Below are positions 1-9,267 of a stretch of DNA of 64,000 nt, one piece after another. The DNA comes from Bacteroidota bacterium (GTDB lineage Bacteria > Bacteroidota > Bacteroidia > Chitinophagales > Chitinophagaceae). Each line of letters starts with the position of its first letter. The stretch's first letter is position 1. Made by a program: the position numbers and the translations under genes. The notes beneath the pieces were generated by a model. That model made no database searches. It was not told the origin of the DNA and saw only the letters and a list, made by a program, of their open reading frames with translations. The stretch is taken from NCBI GenBank assembly GCA_020161535.1, contig JAIUNW010000004.1:124001-188000 (forward strand), given 5' to 3'.

Positions 1-2844
1 GGCATTGGCTGAGGCGAGAAGATCGAGTCGCCGCGTAGCAGACCAGGGCAAGGGCAATATACCGATGGCTTCAAGCCGGTATTGAAAATTGTATGCACCC
101 GTGGCGAGCGCTTTGTTGCCGGTGAATCTTTGCTGGATGGCAAAGGGCGATTTGCGAAATCCCTGTCTCGTGTTTTTGATGCCCGCACCCAGAAAAACAC
201 CATCGTCGGGATTGTAAGCAACCGAGAGCAAGGGCGCGGTTATATTGTATTTAAACGCATGCGGGTCATAATCATTTACTGCCGGGTGTTTCGAAAACCG
301 GCGTTGCCATGATTGGTCGCCACTAACCACATTGTTTTCGGTCTTCTGGTCGTAAAATAAAATTCGACCGGGTTTCTTTGTTGATGTGGTGAGCTGGAGG
401 CTATCGGTGCCCGTGCCGCCGATGATGCGAACACGTATGGGGCTTTGTCCGCCGCCGACAGTGCGAAACACATCATCTCCCCCCAGGCCATACAACCGGA
501 TTTCTTTGGTAACAGCCGGGTCGAGCAGGCGATCGTATTTCTTATCGCTGCGTTCGCCGCGCTTGTTAATCTTGTACACCCGTACGCGCATAGCACCCGA
601 ATCGAGGTAATCGAGCGAAAACAATTCTCGTTTGTCCGAGCCCGTTATATCGATGGTCTTCGACAAAAAACGATAATATTCCATGACCTCATCGGTAAAA
701 AACTGCCGCCTGGCTTTTAGGGTGGCCACAATCCAACTTGCTTTTTCCGATTGAACAGCGACGGGTTGTTGTTGCAGTGCTGTTTCAATAACACTGTCGC
801 TCATGGAGCGCAGAAATGTTTCTGTGGCCTGTTGCCAACTGCCTGCATCGGGTTCGGTTAGAAAGAGTCGATCGAACCAACGCGCATTGTAATTAAAGCG
901 GTTGATATTACGCGCCTTTACGCGAAAGCCCTGGAATTTTGGTTGCAGCCAGGGCTGGCTGATGATACGAGGCAATACGCCGGTACTGATAAAGAAAGCC
1001 TGGTCGCGATCGCGTGGAATCGGTGCATATGTTTTACCGTCTTTTGTTTCTTTGGCTTTCCAGCGCCACTGGTCTTCATGCCGGTCGAAGTCCATGATAA
1101 ACATATCGAGCAGCCTTGCCTTTAATACTTCCTGCTGGTTTACTTCATTGTCGTTGTCTTTGCGCAAAGCCGCTTCCATTTTGGTGGAACTGTACGACTT
1201 CTCCACGTTGGCCGGTTCACGCATTTCAAAAAGATAAATGCCGTTCTTGAAATCGCTGCGATATTGACCAAGGGCGGGGTCATCGGGCAGGTAAACCAGT
1301 TTGCCTGGCAGGTAGGGCACATTGGCTGCCGTGGCCAAGGGCGGCACCGATACCGCGCCGAAAGGATAGGAGGCAGAGATACCGTCTACAATTACATCTT
1401 TTACAAAGGTTTCGCGAAGCGCTTCGGGCAGGGTTTTGTCGGGATATTTTTCAATGCTGCGCAAGGCATATTCGCGCCCCGCACTGTCTTCCAAACGAAG
1501 CGAGCGCGACTGCATACCGCCGCCACGTTGGGTAGGGGTGAGTCCGCCTTGCTCTTTTCGTATGTCCATTACCGGTAGTCTGACAGGCGCGGTCCATTCC
1601 TGGCGATAGTTGCTGCCCAGCAGCCATTTCTTAAAAGGGCCAGCTTTGTAATAAGGCGCGGCGACTACCGTGATTGAATCTGGAAAATTAGTCTCTGGGA
1701 CAACCATTGTTTCTGCAACCGGCATGCTAAATGTTGGCAATTCCTTGCTGTATAGCAGGCCTTTTTTGCCGCCTTCCACGCCTTCGTATTGCAAGCGGAT
1801 GCGGCCGCTGTTGAATTGTTCAATGGTAACATAACCTGTTTCAACCGCATTGAATTGGGACCAGGGACCTTTTCGCAGTCGTGTTTTTTTAGCACCGGCA
1901 CCGCTGATTACATATTGCTGGCTGTCTTTGACCAGGTATTGCAATCCATGTTCATGTCCCGCCAACCGGATGCAATACGGATGGGATTTCAATATATCAT
2001 CCACGCCTTTGGTAAACGCTTTGTACAAAGGATGTTTCAGGTCCTGGATATTGCCGAAGCCGCCCCGCACCAACGGATACAAGGAGCCAATACCCGGCAG
2101 CGGTATCCAGTAAGGGCCGAACTCTGTCAAAGGAAAAACATGTTGTTGCCAGGTAAAATAACCACCGTGAATGCCATCAGAATAAAAGGGGTGATGCGCC
2201 GCAAAGAGCAAAAGTTTATTTCGATTGCGGTAAACGATTTCTTTTAGTTTGATCAACACTTCGTCGTAACTGTGGCAGGCGCAGGCTGTTTCGGGGCCGG
2301 GTTTTCCTTCCTGTTGCAGCCACCATTGGCTGTCGAACAAAACCAACGTGATCTCCTCTGTCAATTTAATTTCTTCGGGCCCGGGACAACCATTCTCGGG
2401 TAAGAAGCGAATATGTGGGTTGTTCAATCCGTTGATATAGTCGGCTTGCCGGTTCAGTTGTTGCAGGCCATAAGCACGCCCCCTTGCCCAATCGTGGTTA
2501 CCCGGAATGAAATAAACATCTTTTGCTGCTGCCGAGCCTACTATCCATTGCGAATCGATGATGGCTTTGTCTTTGCTAAAGGCGCTACTGCCTTCGCGTC
2601 GCATACCGATGGGATAAATATTATCGCCCAGGTAAATAATAGCATTTGCTTTTTGCGCGGTGTGGTTGGCCTTTTCGCGTATATCGGCCAGTACGGGGTG
2701 TTGTTGATTATTGCCGGCGTCAAATTCACCGGCATCACCTACAACAATGATGCGCGCCTGCAGGCTGTCGCCCGATTGCGCCATCGCCGTTTCTATATTG
2801 AACAAGCAACCGAATAAGAGAAAGGTTGGTAAAATTTTTTTCAT
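1..2844 (-). CDS. Large secreted metallophosphoesterase, 3' end beyond window
   Basis: The frame is open from an ATG at 2844 to base 1 (948 codons, no stop), so the C-terminus is missing. The N-terminus is a signal peptide (cleavage about residue 23, AMA|Q). Residues 30-300 carry calcineurin-type metallophosphoesterase motifs: GDAG (36-39), GDN (73-75), GNHD (115-118), HHPF (217-220) and GHEH (296-299), enough for a dinuclear metal site. A second region follows with DFDRHEDQW (585-593) and PRDRDQAFF (610-618), resembling the catalytic and metal loops of atypical kinase folds; this is only inference. The last visible residues (about 860-948) look like the start of an outer-membrane beta-barrel or surface-antigen domain, as in other long Bacteroidetes phosphoesterases. 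Its ATG overlaps the stop of the preceding lipoprotein gene by 4 nt (ATGA), so translation is probably coupled. The substrate cannot be told. Confidence 0.85.
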   Translation of the reverse strand, partial: MKKILPTFLLFGCLFNIETAMAQSGDSLQARIIVVGDAGEFDAGNNQQHPVLADIREKANHTAQKANAIIYLGDNIYPIGMRREGSSAFSKDKAIIDSQWIVGSAAAKDVYFIPGNHDWARGRAYGLQQLNRQADYINGLNNPHIRFLPENGCPGPEEIKLTEEITLVLFDSQWWLQQEGKPGPETACACHSYDEVLIKLKEIVYRNRNKLLLFAAHHPFYSDGIHGGYFTWQQHVFPLTEFGPYWIPLPGIGSLYPLVRGGFGNIQDLKHPLYKAFTKGVDDILKSHPYCIRLAGHEHGLQYLVKDSQQYVISGAGAKKTRLRKGPWSQFNAVETGYVTIEQFNSGRIRLQYEGVEGGKKGLLYSKELPTFSMPVAETMVVPETNFPDSITVVAAPYYKAGPFKKWLLGSNYRQEWTAPVRLPVMDIRKEQGGLTPTQRGGGMQSRSLRLEDSAGREYALRSIEKYPDKTLPEALRETFVKDVIVDGISASYPFGAVSVPPLATAANVPYLPGKLVYLPDDPALGQYRSDFKNGIYLFEMREPANVEKSYSSTKMEAALRKDNDNEVNQQEVLKARLLDMFIMDFDRHEDQWRWKAKETKDGKTYAPIPRDRDQAFFISTGVLPRIISQPWLQPKFQGFRVKARNINRFNYNARWFDRLFLTEPDAGSWQQATETFLRSMSDSVIETALQQQPVAVQSEKASWIVATLKARRQFFTDEVMEYYRFLSKTIDITGSDKRELFSLDYLDSGAMRVRVYKINKRGERSDKKYDRLLDPAVTKEIRLYGLGGDDVFRTVGGGQSPIRVRIIGGTGTDSLQLTTSTKKPGRILFYDQKTENNVVSGDQSWQRRFSKHPAVNDYDPHAFKYNITAPLLSVAYNPDDGVFLGAGIKNTRQGFRKSPFAIQQRFTGNKALATGAYNFQYRLEAIGILPLPWSATRRLDLLASANA

Positions 2845-3674
2845 GGTTGCCCGTAGGGATAATAAATAAGTGTGGCGCGACCCTTTCGACCCTCATTCGA
2901 AATGAACATATCCCCCTGCGGCGTAAAGCAAAGTCCCTCGGGTTGTTGAAACTGATTGGGGTTGAGCCGGTGCAGCGACAAAGGTTTTCCGTTTTTGTCA
3001 CAGATGAGTAAAATTTTTCCAACCGAGGCGATGATAAATAGTTCTTTACTGATGGGATGGAAGGCAATGGCCGAAGGTTCAAATTCGATGGTATCGTCTT
3101 TTGCTAGTTTTCGGATAGCCGTTAACGGTAGTTGGAAAGCGGGTTCGGGCGATAAAACGCCGGTGCCCGGGTCCACCCACCAGCCAATGACAGCGTCGGC
3201 ATCGCGGCCGCAGGTTTTGCATACCAACAGTAATTTGTTGCTGGCAACATCATAACAAAGGCTTTCAAATTCATAGCCTTTGCCGAAATCATTGCTGAAA
3301 ACGGCTGTTTCTTTTCCGCTGGTATCTACCTGCGAGATATGACCATTGCTTTTCAATACGTACCAGCTTTGCGGACCAATGGCAATGTCTTCATAATCGC
3401 CTTTGTTTCCAAATGGACGTTCGCGCGTTTTGCCGGTTTCGCTGTTTACAAAGAATATTTTTCCCTGTTCATCATTAATGGCCAACAGTTCATGGTCGTT
3501 GTAATAAGCCAGTCCGGAAATTTCCCGCAATGGTTTTGGCAGGATGATATACCGCGCCGACTCTTCTGCATAACCGGGAATACGGGGCGCAAAAGACAGC
3601 GAATGCACCCGACTACAGGCCGGTACAAAGGGCAGCGCCAGTATAAACACAAAACAGCGGAGAGAAAGCTTCAT
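2841..3674 (-). CDS. SdiA-regulated/YjiK-like beta-propeller lipoprotein
   Basis: The 277-residue product starts with a lipoprotein signal (LPFVPAC, Cys20). The rest looks like the SdiA-regulated (YjiK-type) propeller family: an early LREISGLAYY segment, repeated short strands ending in D-G or N-G turns, GDYEDIAIG, FESLCYD and a late QPEGLCFTPQGDMFISNEG blade. Members are envelope beta-propellers of unclear function. The gene precedes the large phosphoesterase with an ATGA overlap, so the two are probably made together, and the propeller could be a partner or binding module for that enzyme (inference). Start chosen at the ATG that opens directly into the signal peptide. The gene diverges from the HD-domain gene across 43 nt. 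Confidence 0.8.
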   Translation of the reverse strand: MKLSLRCFVFILALPFVPACSRVHSLSFAPRIPGYAEESARYIILPKPLREISGLAYYNDHELLAINDEQGKIFFVNSETGKTRERPFGNKGDYEDIAIGPQSWYVLKSNGHISQVDTSGKETAVFSNDFGKGYEFESLCYDVASNKLLLVCKTCGRDADAVIGWWVDPGTGVLSPEPAFQLPLTAIRKLAKDDTIEFEPSAIAFHPISKELFIIASVGKILLICDKNGKPLSLHRLNPNQFQQPEGLCFTPQGDMFISNEGRKGRATLIYYPYGQP

Positions 3675-3717
3675 GGCTGCAAGTTAAATGGCTTAATTTA
3701 GATTTTTAAACAGGCAG

Positions 3718-4995
3718 ATGGATACAAATGTTGCATTGTTAAACGAAGCCGAAGCCTTTGTGCGGCAGATTTTTGAAGAGCAGGTGCCGGCCGTGTATTA
3801 TTACCACGATCTGCACCATACTTTGTCGGTAGTGGCGGCAGTGGATACGATTGCTGCTGCCTATCCGTTGACCGAAGAAGACAAGCTGGCCCTCCGCCTG
3901 GCAGCCTGGTTTCATGATACCGGTTATAGTCGAACCTACCAGGAGCATGAAGAGGCCAGTGCGCAGATCGCTACCGATTTTCTGCGCGCGCGGCAAGCGA
4001 GCGACGACCTGGTGGTGCAAGTGCGGGAGGCCATCATGGCAACACATGTGCCGCAATCGCCCAAAAACCTGGTGAGCGAAGTTCTTTGTGATGCCGATAT
4101 GTACCACCTGGGGTCGGCCGCTTTTGATACGGAAAACAAATTGCTGCGAAAGGAATTGAACACCGTGTTCAATAAAGACATCGGTAAAAAAGAGTGGAAG
4201 AAGATGAACCTGGCCTTTATTGGCCAGCATCGGTTCTTTACTTCCTATGCACGCGAACACATGGAACCGGTAAAACAGGAACACCGGAAACGACTGATGG
4301 AGGGAAAAAGCGAAGCGCGTGAAAAGGAAGAAGAAAAAAGCAAACTGAAAGAAGCGTTTTATAAAAAAATTACTGAGCCGTCGTCGCCTGCACCAGATTT
4401 AAAAGTGCCGCCCCGCGAAGAAGTTGACAAAGAACAATTGCGGTCGCAAAAAGAAAAACAGGCACGCACCGAACGCGGCATCACCACCATGTTCCGGATC
4501 ATGAGTGAAAACCATATAAACCTGAGCCAGATGGCCGACAGCAAGGCCAATATCATGATATCGGTCAACACCATCGTGTTGTCGATTTTGGTATCGGTGT
4601 TTTTTGGTAAGCTGCAGTACTATCCGCAGTTTATTATTCCGACCGTGATACTGGTGGTGGGCTGTTTGTTGGCCGTTGTATTTGCTATTTTGGCAACGCG
4701 CCCGAATATTACGAAGGGCGTTTTTACGGCTGAAGACATCCGGCAGAAGAAAGTCAACCTCTTGTTTTTTGGAAACTTTTTTAAAATGGACCTGCCCGAT
4801 TATGAGTGGGCGATGAAAGCGATGATGAACGACCAGGATTACTTGTATGGCAGCATGATCAAAGACATTCATTCATTGGGGCAGGTGTTGGCCAGAAAAT
4901 ATCGTTTCCTTCGCATTTCCTATAACATATTTATGTTCGGACTGGTGCTTGCAATCATTGCTTATGGCGTTGCCGGCATCGTTGGCACGAAATAG
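3718..4995 (+). CDS. HD-domain phosphohydrolase fused to Pycsar-effector-like (PycTM/DUF5706) membrane domain
   Basis: The 425-residue protein has three parts. Residues 25-135 are an HD phosphohydrolase domain: HDLHH (30-34), the HD doublet FHDTGY (65-70), H77/E78, H110 and CDAD (124-127) are the expected metal ligands. Residues about 195-256 are a highly charged, probably helical linker. Residues 258-425 carry a membrane module (helices about 279-299, 307-329 and 403-421) with the MADSKANIMISVNTIVLSI segment typical of the PycTM/DUF5706 effector of Pycsar anti-phage systems. In those systems PycTM responds to cCMP or cUMP made by a neighbouring cyclase. No cyclase is present here. The HD domain suggests hydrolysis of a nucleotide, perhaps the signal itself (inference). 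Only 3 nt separate it from the FUSC gene, so the two are almost certainly co-transcribed. Such HD fusions may be housekeeping rather than defensive. Confidence 0.85.
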   Translation: MDTNVALLNEAEAFVRQIFEEQVPAVYYYHDLHHTLSVVAAVDTIAAAYPLTEEDKLALRLAAWFHDTGYSRTYQEHEEASAQIATDFLRARQASDDLVVQVREAIMATHVPQSPKNLVSEVLCDADMYHLGSAAFDTENKLLRKELNTVFNKDIGKKEWKKMNLAFIGQHRFFTSYAREHMEPVKQEHRKRLMEGKSEAREKEEEKSKLKEAFYKKITEPSSPAPDLKVPPREEVDKEQLRSQKEKQARTERGITTMFRIMSENHINLSQMADSKANIMISVNTIVLSILVSVFFGKLQYYPQFIIPTVILVVGCLLAVVFAILATRPNITKGVFTAEDIRQKKVNLLFFGNFFKMDLPDYEWAMKAMMNDQDYLYGSMIKDIHSLGQVLARKYRFLRISYNIFMFGLVLAIIAYGVAGIVGTK

Positions 4996-4998
4996 TAC

Positions 4999-7218
4999 AT
5001 GATCGACTATATAAAGGCATATAAAAAGTATAGTACCAGTTATTATGTATCAGAGGGCATTCGCACTACAGCGGGTGTGATGATTCCTATATTGGTGGCG
5101 AGCTATTTTGGCGAATTGCAGATCGGTGTTTCGATTGCGCTCGGCGCCATGTGTGTAGGCCTCACCGATAACACCGGACCCATCCACCACCGGGTGAACG
5201 GCATGGTCTCTACCATTCTGCTGGTGTTTATCATTTCTTTACTAACGGGTTTCTGTATTCATTCTCATGTTCTACTGGCGGCCTGGATTGCGATAGTGGG
5301 TTTCTGTTGCGCGTTTATCGGCGTGTTTGGCACGCGGGCGAGTTCGGTTGGTTCGGCAGGTTTGCTGATTATGGTATTGAGCATCGACGAGCGGCAGACT
5401 ATTTGGGAAACGATTCACAATGCGTTGTTGATTTCAGGCGGTGGCTTGTTTTATTTGATGATGAGCCTGCTGATCTACCGGCTCCGACCTTATAAACTCA
5501 TTCAACAGGCATTGGGCGATGCCTTGATCAGTACGGGCAATTACATGCAAACCCGCGCCCGCTTTTATGAGGAAAACGTCGACTACGACGCCACCTATAA
5601 ACAATTGCTGGAAGAGCAGGTGCAGGTACACAACAAACAAAACCTGGTGCGCGAAATGCTGTTCAAGACCCGTGATATTGTTCGCGAGTCGACGCATACC
5701 AGCCGCATACTGATGATGATCTTTCTTGATTCGGTCGATTTGTTTGAACGAATCATGACTTCACAACAGGACTATAAAAAATTGCATGCACTCACCGATG
5801 ATATTGACCTCTTACCCGCCTTTCGGCAGATGATTCTTTCGCTGGCTGCTGAAGCAGAAAACATTGGCTTGTCGTTGCAACAGGGAAAACCATCGGTGCC
5901 CAACAAAGCACTGGCCGAACAATTGGCCGCCCTCGACCAACAGTTTACGGCTAAGCGGGCGGCCATCATGAACGACAATAATATTGAGGCCTTTATCACA
6001 CTTCGACATATCCTGGAGAGCATAAAAGACATTCACCATCGGTTGCAAACCCTAAACCGATACACCAGTTTCGATTCAGGATTGAGTGATGAATTCAAAA
6101 GGCAGGTGGAATATTCAAAATTTGTGAGTCCGTCTGAATTCAACCTCAAACTACTGACCAACAATATCAGCATTCACTCCAATATTTTCCGGCATTCCAT
6201 TCGCGTATCACTTGCTTTGCTGGCAGGATTTTTCATCAGTCATATTCTGCCTTTCGGCCACGGCTATTGGGTATTGCTTACCATCATCGTGATTTTAAAA
6301 CCAGCCTATAGTTTGACCAAGCAACGCAATGTGGAGCGCTTATTGGGCACATTGGGTGGCGCCGTTATTGGCGGGGCACTGCTATGGTTTGTGAGAGACC
6401 AGCATGTGCTGTTGCTGTTGATGATTTTTTGCATGGTCTTTACCTATAGCATGCTGCGCGTTAAATACCTGCCAGCGGTGGTGGCCATGACCATTTATAT
6501 CTTGATCGCTTTTCATTTTTTAAAACCCGGCGATTTTACCCTGGTATTACGCGACCGGTTGATAGACACTTTTGTTGGATCCGCGATTGCCTTTGTGGCC
6601 TTGATCGCGATACCACCGAAATGGGAGCACGAGCACATTCAGGAATTGTTGATGGAAACCATTCGGGCAAATGCTGCTTACCTGAAAGCCATCACCAAAC
6701 CTTTTTTGAAAGAGCCACTCACCAACCTCGATTATAAGCTGACAAGAAAAGAGGTATTCGTGCGGCTCGCCAACCTGTCAGATGCGTTTCAGCGTATGTT
6801 GAATGAACCAAAGCGACAGCAGAAAAAGGGTCAGTTGGTGCACCAGATGGTGGTATCCAATCATATGCTGGCTTCTCATATAGCGACGTTGAGCAGTTAC
6901 CGGAATTTTGCGGCGGACTATGCCTCTGAAAATTTCAGGCCGATCATTGATTCCAGTTTGCGTCACCTCGATGGTGCCGCCGAAATTTTGGCAACGGCCA
7001 ATCCGCAGCACCATGTTTTGCAAAGCGATGAAAATTTTCAGGTGCGCGATGAATTGCAAAGCCTGTTGCAGTTGCGCTTGCAAGAGCTGGCCATCGGCTC
7101 GCTTGATACCCTTACCCGCAAGAAATATTCTGAACTGACCACCATTGTAGATCAGTTTGAGTACATCAATAAGATCAGCACCGATATCGAAAAGAGATCG
7201 GTGAAGTTGCTTACTTGA
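4999..7218 (+). CDS. FUSC-family inner-membrane transporter (YccS-like)
   Basis: The 739-residue protein has the FUSC/YccS layout: a hydrophobic N-terminal block (about residues 18-170), a long alpha-helical cytoplasmic region (about 170-390), a second hydrophobic block (about 395-535) and a helical C-terminal tail. The second block has the family signature in the form KPAYSLTKQRNVERLLGT, with the Lys-Pro, Thr, Arg and Gly-Thr positions kept. Relatives include aromatic-acid exporters (AaeB) and YccS; the substrate here is unknown. It starts 3 nt after the HD-PycTM gene. Its 3' end faces korA with 47 nt between the stops and no clear terminator hairpin. Confidence 0.85.
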   Translation: MIDYIKAYKKYSTSYYVSEGIRTTAGVMIPILVASYFGELQIGVSIALGAMCVGLTDNTGPIHHRVNGMVSTILLVFIISLLTGFCIHSHVLLAAWIAIVGFCCAFIGVFGTRASSVGSAGLLIMVLSIDERQTIWETIHNALLISGGGLFYLMMSLLIYRLRPYKLIQQALGDALISTGNYMQTRARFYEENVDYDATYKQLLEEQVQVHNKQNLVREMLFKTRDIVRESTHTSRILMMIFLDSVDLFERIMTSQQDYKKLHALTDDIDLLPAFRQMILSLAAEAENIGLSLQQGKPSVPNKALAEQLAALDQQFTAKRAAIMNDNNIEAFITLRHILESIKDIHHRLQTLNRYTSFDSGLSDEFKRQVEYSKFVSPSEFNLKLLTNNISIHSNIFRHSIRVSLALLAGFFISHILPFGHGYWVLLTIIVILKPAYSLTKQRNVERLLGTLGGAVIGGALLWFVRDQHVLLLLMIFCMVFTYSMLRVKYLPAVVAMTIYILIAFHFLKPGDFTLVLRDRLIDTFVGSAIAFVALIAIPPKWEHEHIQELLMETIRANAAYLKAITKPFLKEPLTNLDYKLTRKEVFVRLANLSDAFQRMLNEPKRQQKKGQLVHQMVVSNHMLASHIATLSSYRNFAADYASENFRPIIDSSLRHLDGAAEILATANPQHHVLQSDENFQVRDELQSLLQLRLQELAIGSLDTLTRKKYSELTTIVDQFEYINKISTDIEKRSVKLLT

Positions 7219-7265
7219 GGTGGCTGGGCGGTTGCTTGCAGTGGTTATGTGCTTTCTTTCCGTGA

Positions 7266-9119
7266 TTAAGCGCTGCCCAATAATTCTTTTAGCTTGTTGA
7301 TCAGTTCGCCTTTTGTAATCGGCACGCCCATGATCTTATTGTAACCCTTCGCATCAACCAGGAACTGTTCGCGAATGATCTTGATCAACTGACCATTGTT
7401 GATTTCAGGAATCAATACTTGTTTGAATTTCTGCAGGAGCTCACCCAGGTTGCGCGGAAAAGGCCGCAGGTGGCGCAGGTGTGCATGGCTTACGGCATAT
7501 CCTTGTGCCTGTAATTCAGCTACCGCACTCTTGATGGCGCCATAAGTAGAGCCCCAGCCCAATACCAGCACATCGCCTTCGTCGGCGCCGCTATCGAGTG
7601 TTTGCGCGGGAATATAATCGGCGATCCTATCCACTTTTTCTTGCCTGATCTTCACCATGAGTTGGTGGTTGTCGGGGTCGTAACTCACCGCACCGGTTAT
7701 ATTTTGTTTTTCCAATCCGCCGATGCGATGCTCCAATCCGGCTGTACCTGGCACGGCCCAGGGCCTTACCAGTTTCTCATCACGCAAGTAGGGCTGGAAT
7801 ACCGGTTCGTTTTCAGCCAGTTCAGTTTTAAAACTGACCTGAATGGGCGACAGTGCGGCGCTGGTCGGAAATTTCCAGGGCTCGGCGCCATTGGCAATAT
7901 AGCCATCGCTTAAAAAAATCACGGGCGTCATGTGTTGCACCGCAATGCGTACGGCTTCATATACTGCCTCAAAGCAATCGCTTGGCGTGGAAGCCGAAAT
8001 AACGGGCATGGGGCATTCGCCATTGCGGCCATAATAGGCCTGCAACAAATCACTTTGCTCTGTTTTGGTAGGTAGACCGGTAGAAGGACCACCGCGCTGG
8101 ATATTGATGATCAGCAGCGGAATTTCCAGCATCACGGCCAGGCCCATGGCTTCTGTTTTCAGTGCCATACCAGGCCCAGAGGTTGTTGTTACGCCCAGGC
8201 TGCCCCCATAGGCCGCGCCGATGGCCGAACCAATGCCGGCGATTTCATCTTCGGCCTGGAAGGTTTTGATGCCAAAACTTTTATAGCGACTCAGTTCATG
8301 TAATATATCAGAAGCGGGTGTAATCGGATACGTACCTAAGAATAGCGGCAGTTTGCTTTTCTGTGCAGCGGCGATGAGGCCGAGGGCCAGGGCCTGGTTG
8401 CCCATGATATTCCGGTATTTGCCTGGCTCAATCCGTGCTTTTTCCACCTTGTAACGGGTGGTAAAGGTTTCGGTGGTATCGCCATAGTTGTAACCGGCTT
8501 TCAGGGCCTTGATATTACTATCGAGCAGCTCCGGTTTCTTGCTGAATTTTTCCGTCAGAAAAGCAATAGAACTGTCCATGTCACGGTTGAACATCCAATA
8601 AAGAAAGCCCAGTACAAACATGTTTTTCGCGCGGTCTTTTTCTTTGGTGCCCAGGGTAAATTCTTTCAGGGCTTCGCGGGTCATCTTGGTCACATCCATT
8701 TTGATGACCTCATAACCGGCCAGGCTATCATCGGCGATGGGGTTAACGCCCTCTGGATAATTCGCGAGCCGCAGGTTCTTCGCATCAAAACCGTCGGTGT
8801 TGACAATGATCTTGCCGCCTTTTTTTAAGGCTTTGAGATTGGTCTTCAACGCCGCTGCATTCATCGCCACCAGCACATCACATTCATCTCCTGGCGTATA
8901 GATCGGGGCGCTGGAAAAACGAAGCTGAAAACCGCTTACCCCAGGAATGGTTCCCTGCGGTGCCCGGATCTCGGCGGGGAAATCGGGGAAGGTCGACAGG
9001 TCTATGCCCATCAGGGCAGTATTGTTAGTAAACTGGGTTCCAGTCAGTTGCATGCCATCGCCGCTATCGCCGGCGAACTTGATCACTACCTCGGGGAGGA
9101 TTTCATCTTTGCGAATCAT
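7266..9119 (-). CDS. korA: 2-oxoacid:ferredoxin oxidoreductase, fused gamma-alpha subunit
   Basis: The 617-residue protein corresponds to KorA/OorA with the gamma domain fused in front. Residues 10-190 are the gamma domain (FAGDSGDGMQLTG near the start). Residues about 235-480 are the pyrimidine-binding alpha domain with YPITPASD (264-271), the acidic AEDEIAGIG segment and TTTSGPGMALKTE. A transketolase-C-like domain ends the protein. The family decarboxylates 2-oxoglutarate or related 2-oxoacids to acyl-CoA and reduces ferredoxin, as a complex with a TPP-binding beta subunit. That beta gene (korB) usually follows directly, but here the next gene is a convergent FUSC gene, so korB must lie elsewhere or be lost. 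The start is the first ATG; no Shine-Dalgarno is seen, and a TAACTTCG box lies just upstream. Confidence 0.92.
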   Translation of the reverse strand: MIRKDEILPEVVIKFAGDSGDGMQLTGTQFTNNTALMGIDLSTFPDFPAEIRAPQGTIPGVSGFQLRFSSAPIYTPGDECDVLVAMNAAALKTNLKALKKGGKIIVNTDGFDAKNLRLANYPEGVNPIADDSLAGYEVIKMDVTKMTREALKEFTLGTKEKDRAKNMFVLGFLYWMFNRDMDSSIAFLTEKFSKKPELLDSNIKALKAGYNYGDTTETFTTRYKVEKARIEPGKYRNIMGNQALALGLIAAAQKSKLPLFLGTYPITPASDILHELSRYKSFGIKTFQAEDEIAGIGSAIGAAYGGSLGVTTTSGPGMALKTEAMGLAVMLEIPLLIINIQRGGPSTGLPTKTEQSDLLQAYYGRNGECPMPVISASTPSDCFEAVYEAVRIAVQHMTPVIFLSDGYIANGAEPWKFPTSAALSPIQVSFKTELAENEPVFQPYLRDEKLVRPWAVPGTAGLEHRIGGLEKQNITGAVSYDPDNHQLMVKIRQEKVDRIADYIPAQTLDSGADEGDVLVLGWGSTYGAIKSAVAELQAQGYAVSHAHLRHLRPFPRNLGELLQKFKQVLIPEINNGQLIKIIREQFLVDAKGYNKIMGVPITKGELINKLKELLGSA

Positions 9120-9267
9120 CGCGCGAAGTTACAGCGAACTTGGGCTGAAAAAGATGATTTTCCGCTAAAGGATACCAGGACGGGCGGCCGTGCATCGCCA
9201 ACATTTCCCAAAATCGAAAATGATTAAAAACGAATTCAGGGAGCTTTGCGACCCTAAACTACCTCTT

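Noticed and set aside
3718..4995. A complete Pycsar defence system
   Set aside because: No cyclase gene, no mobile element or defence-island neighbours are seen; only the effector-like protein is supported.
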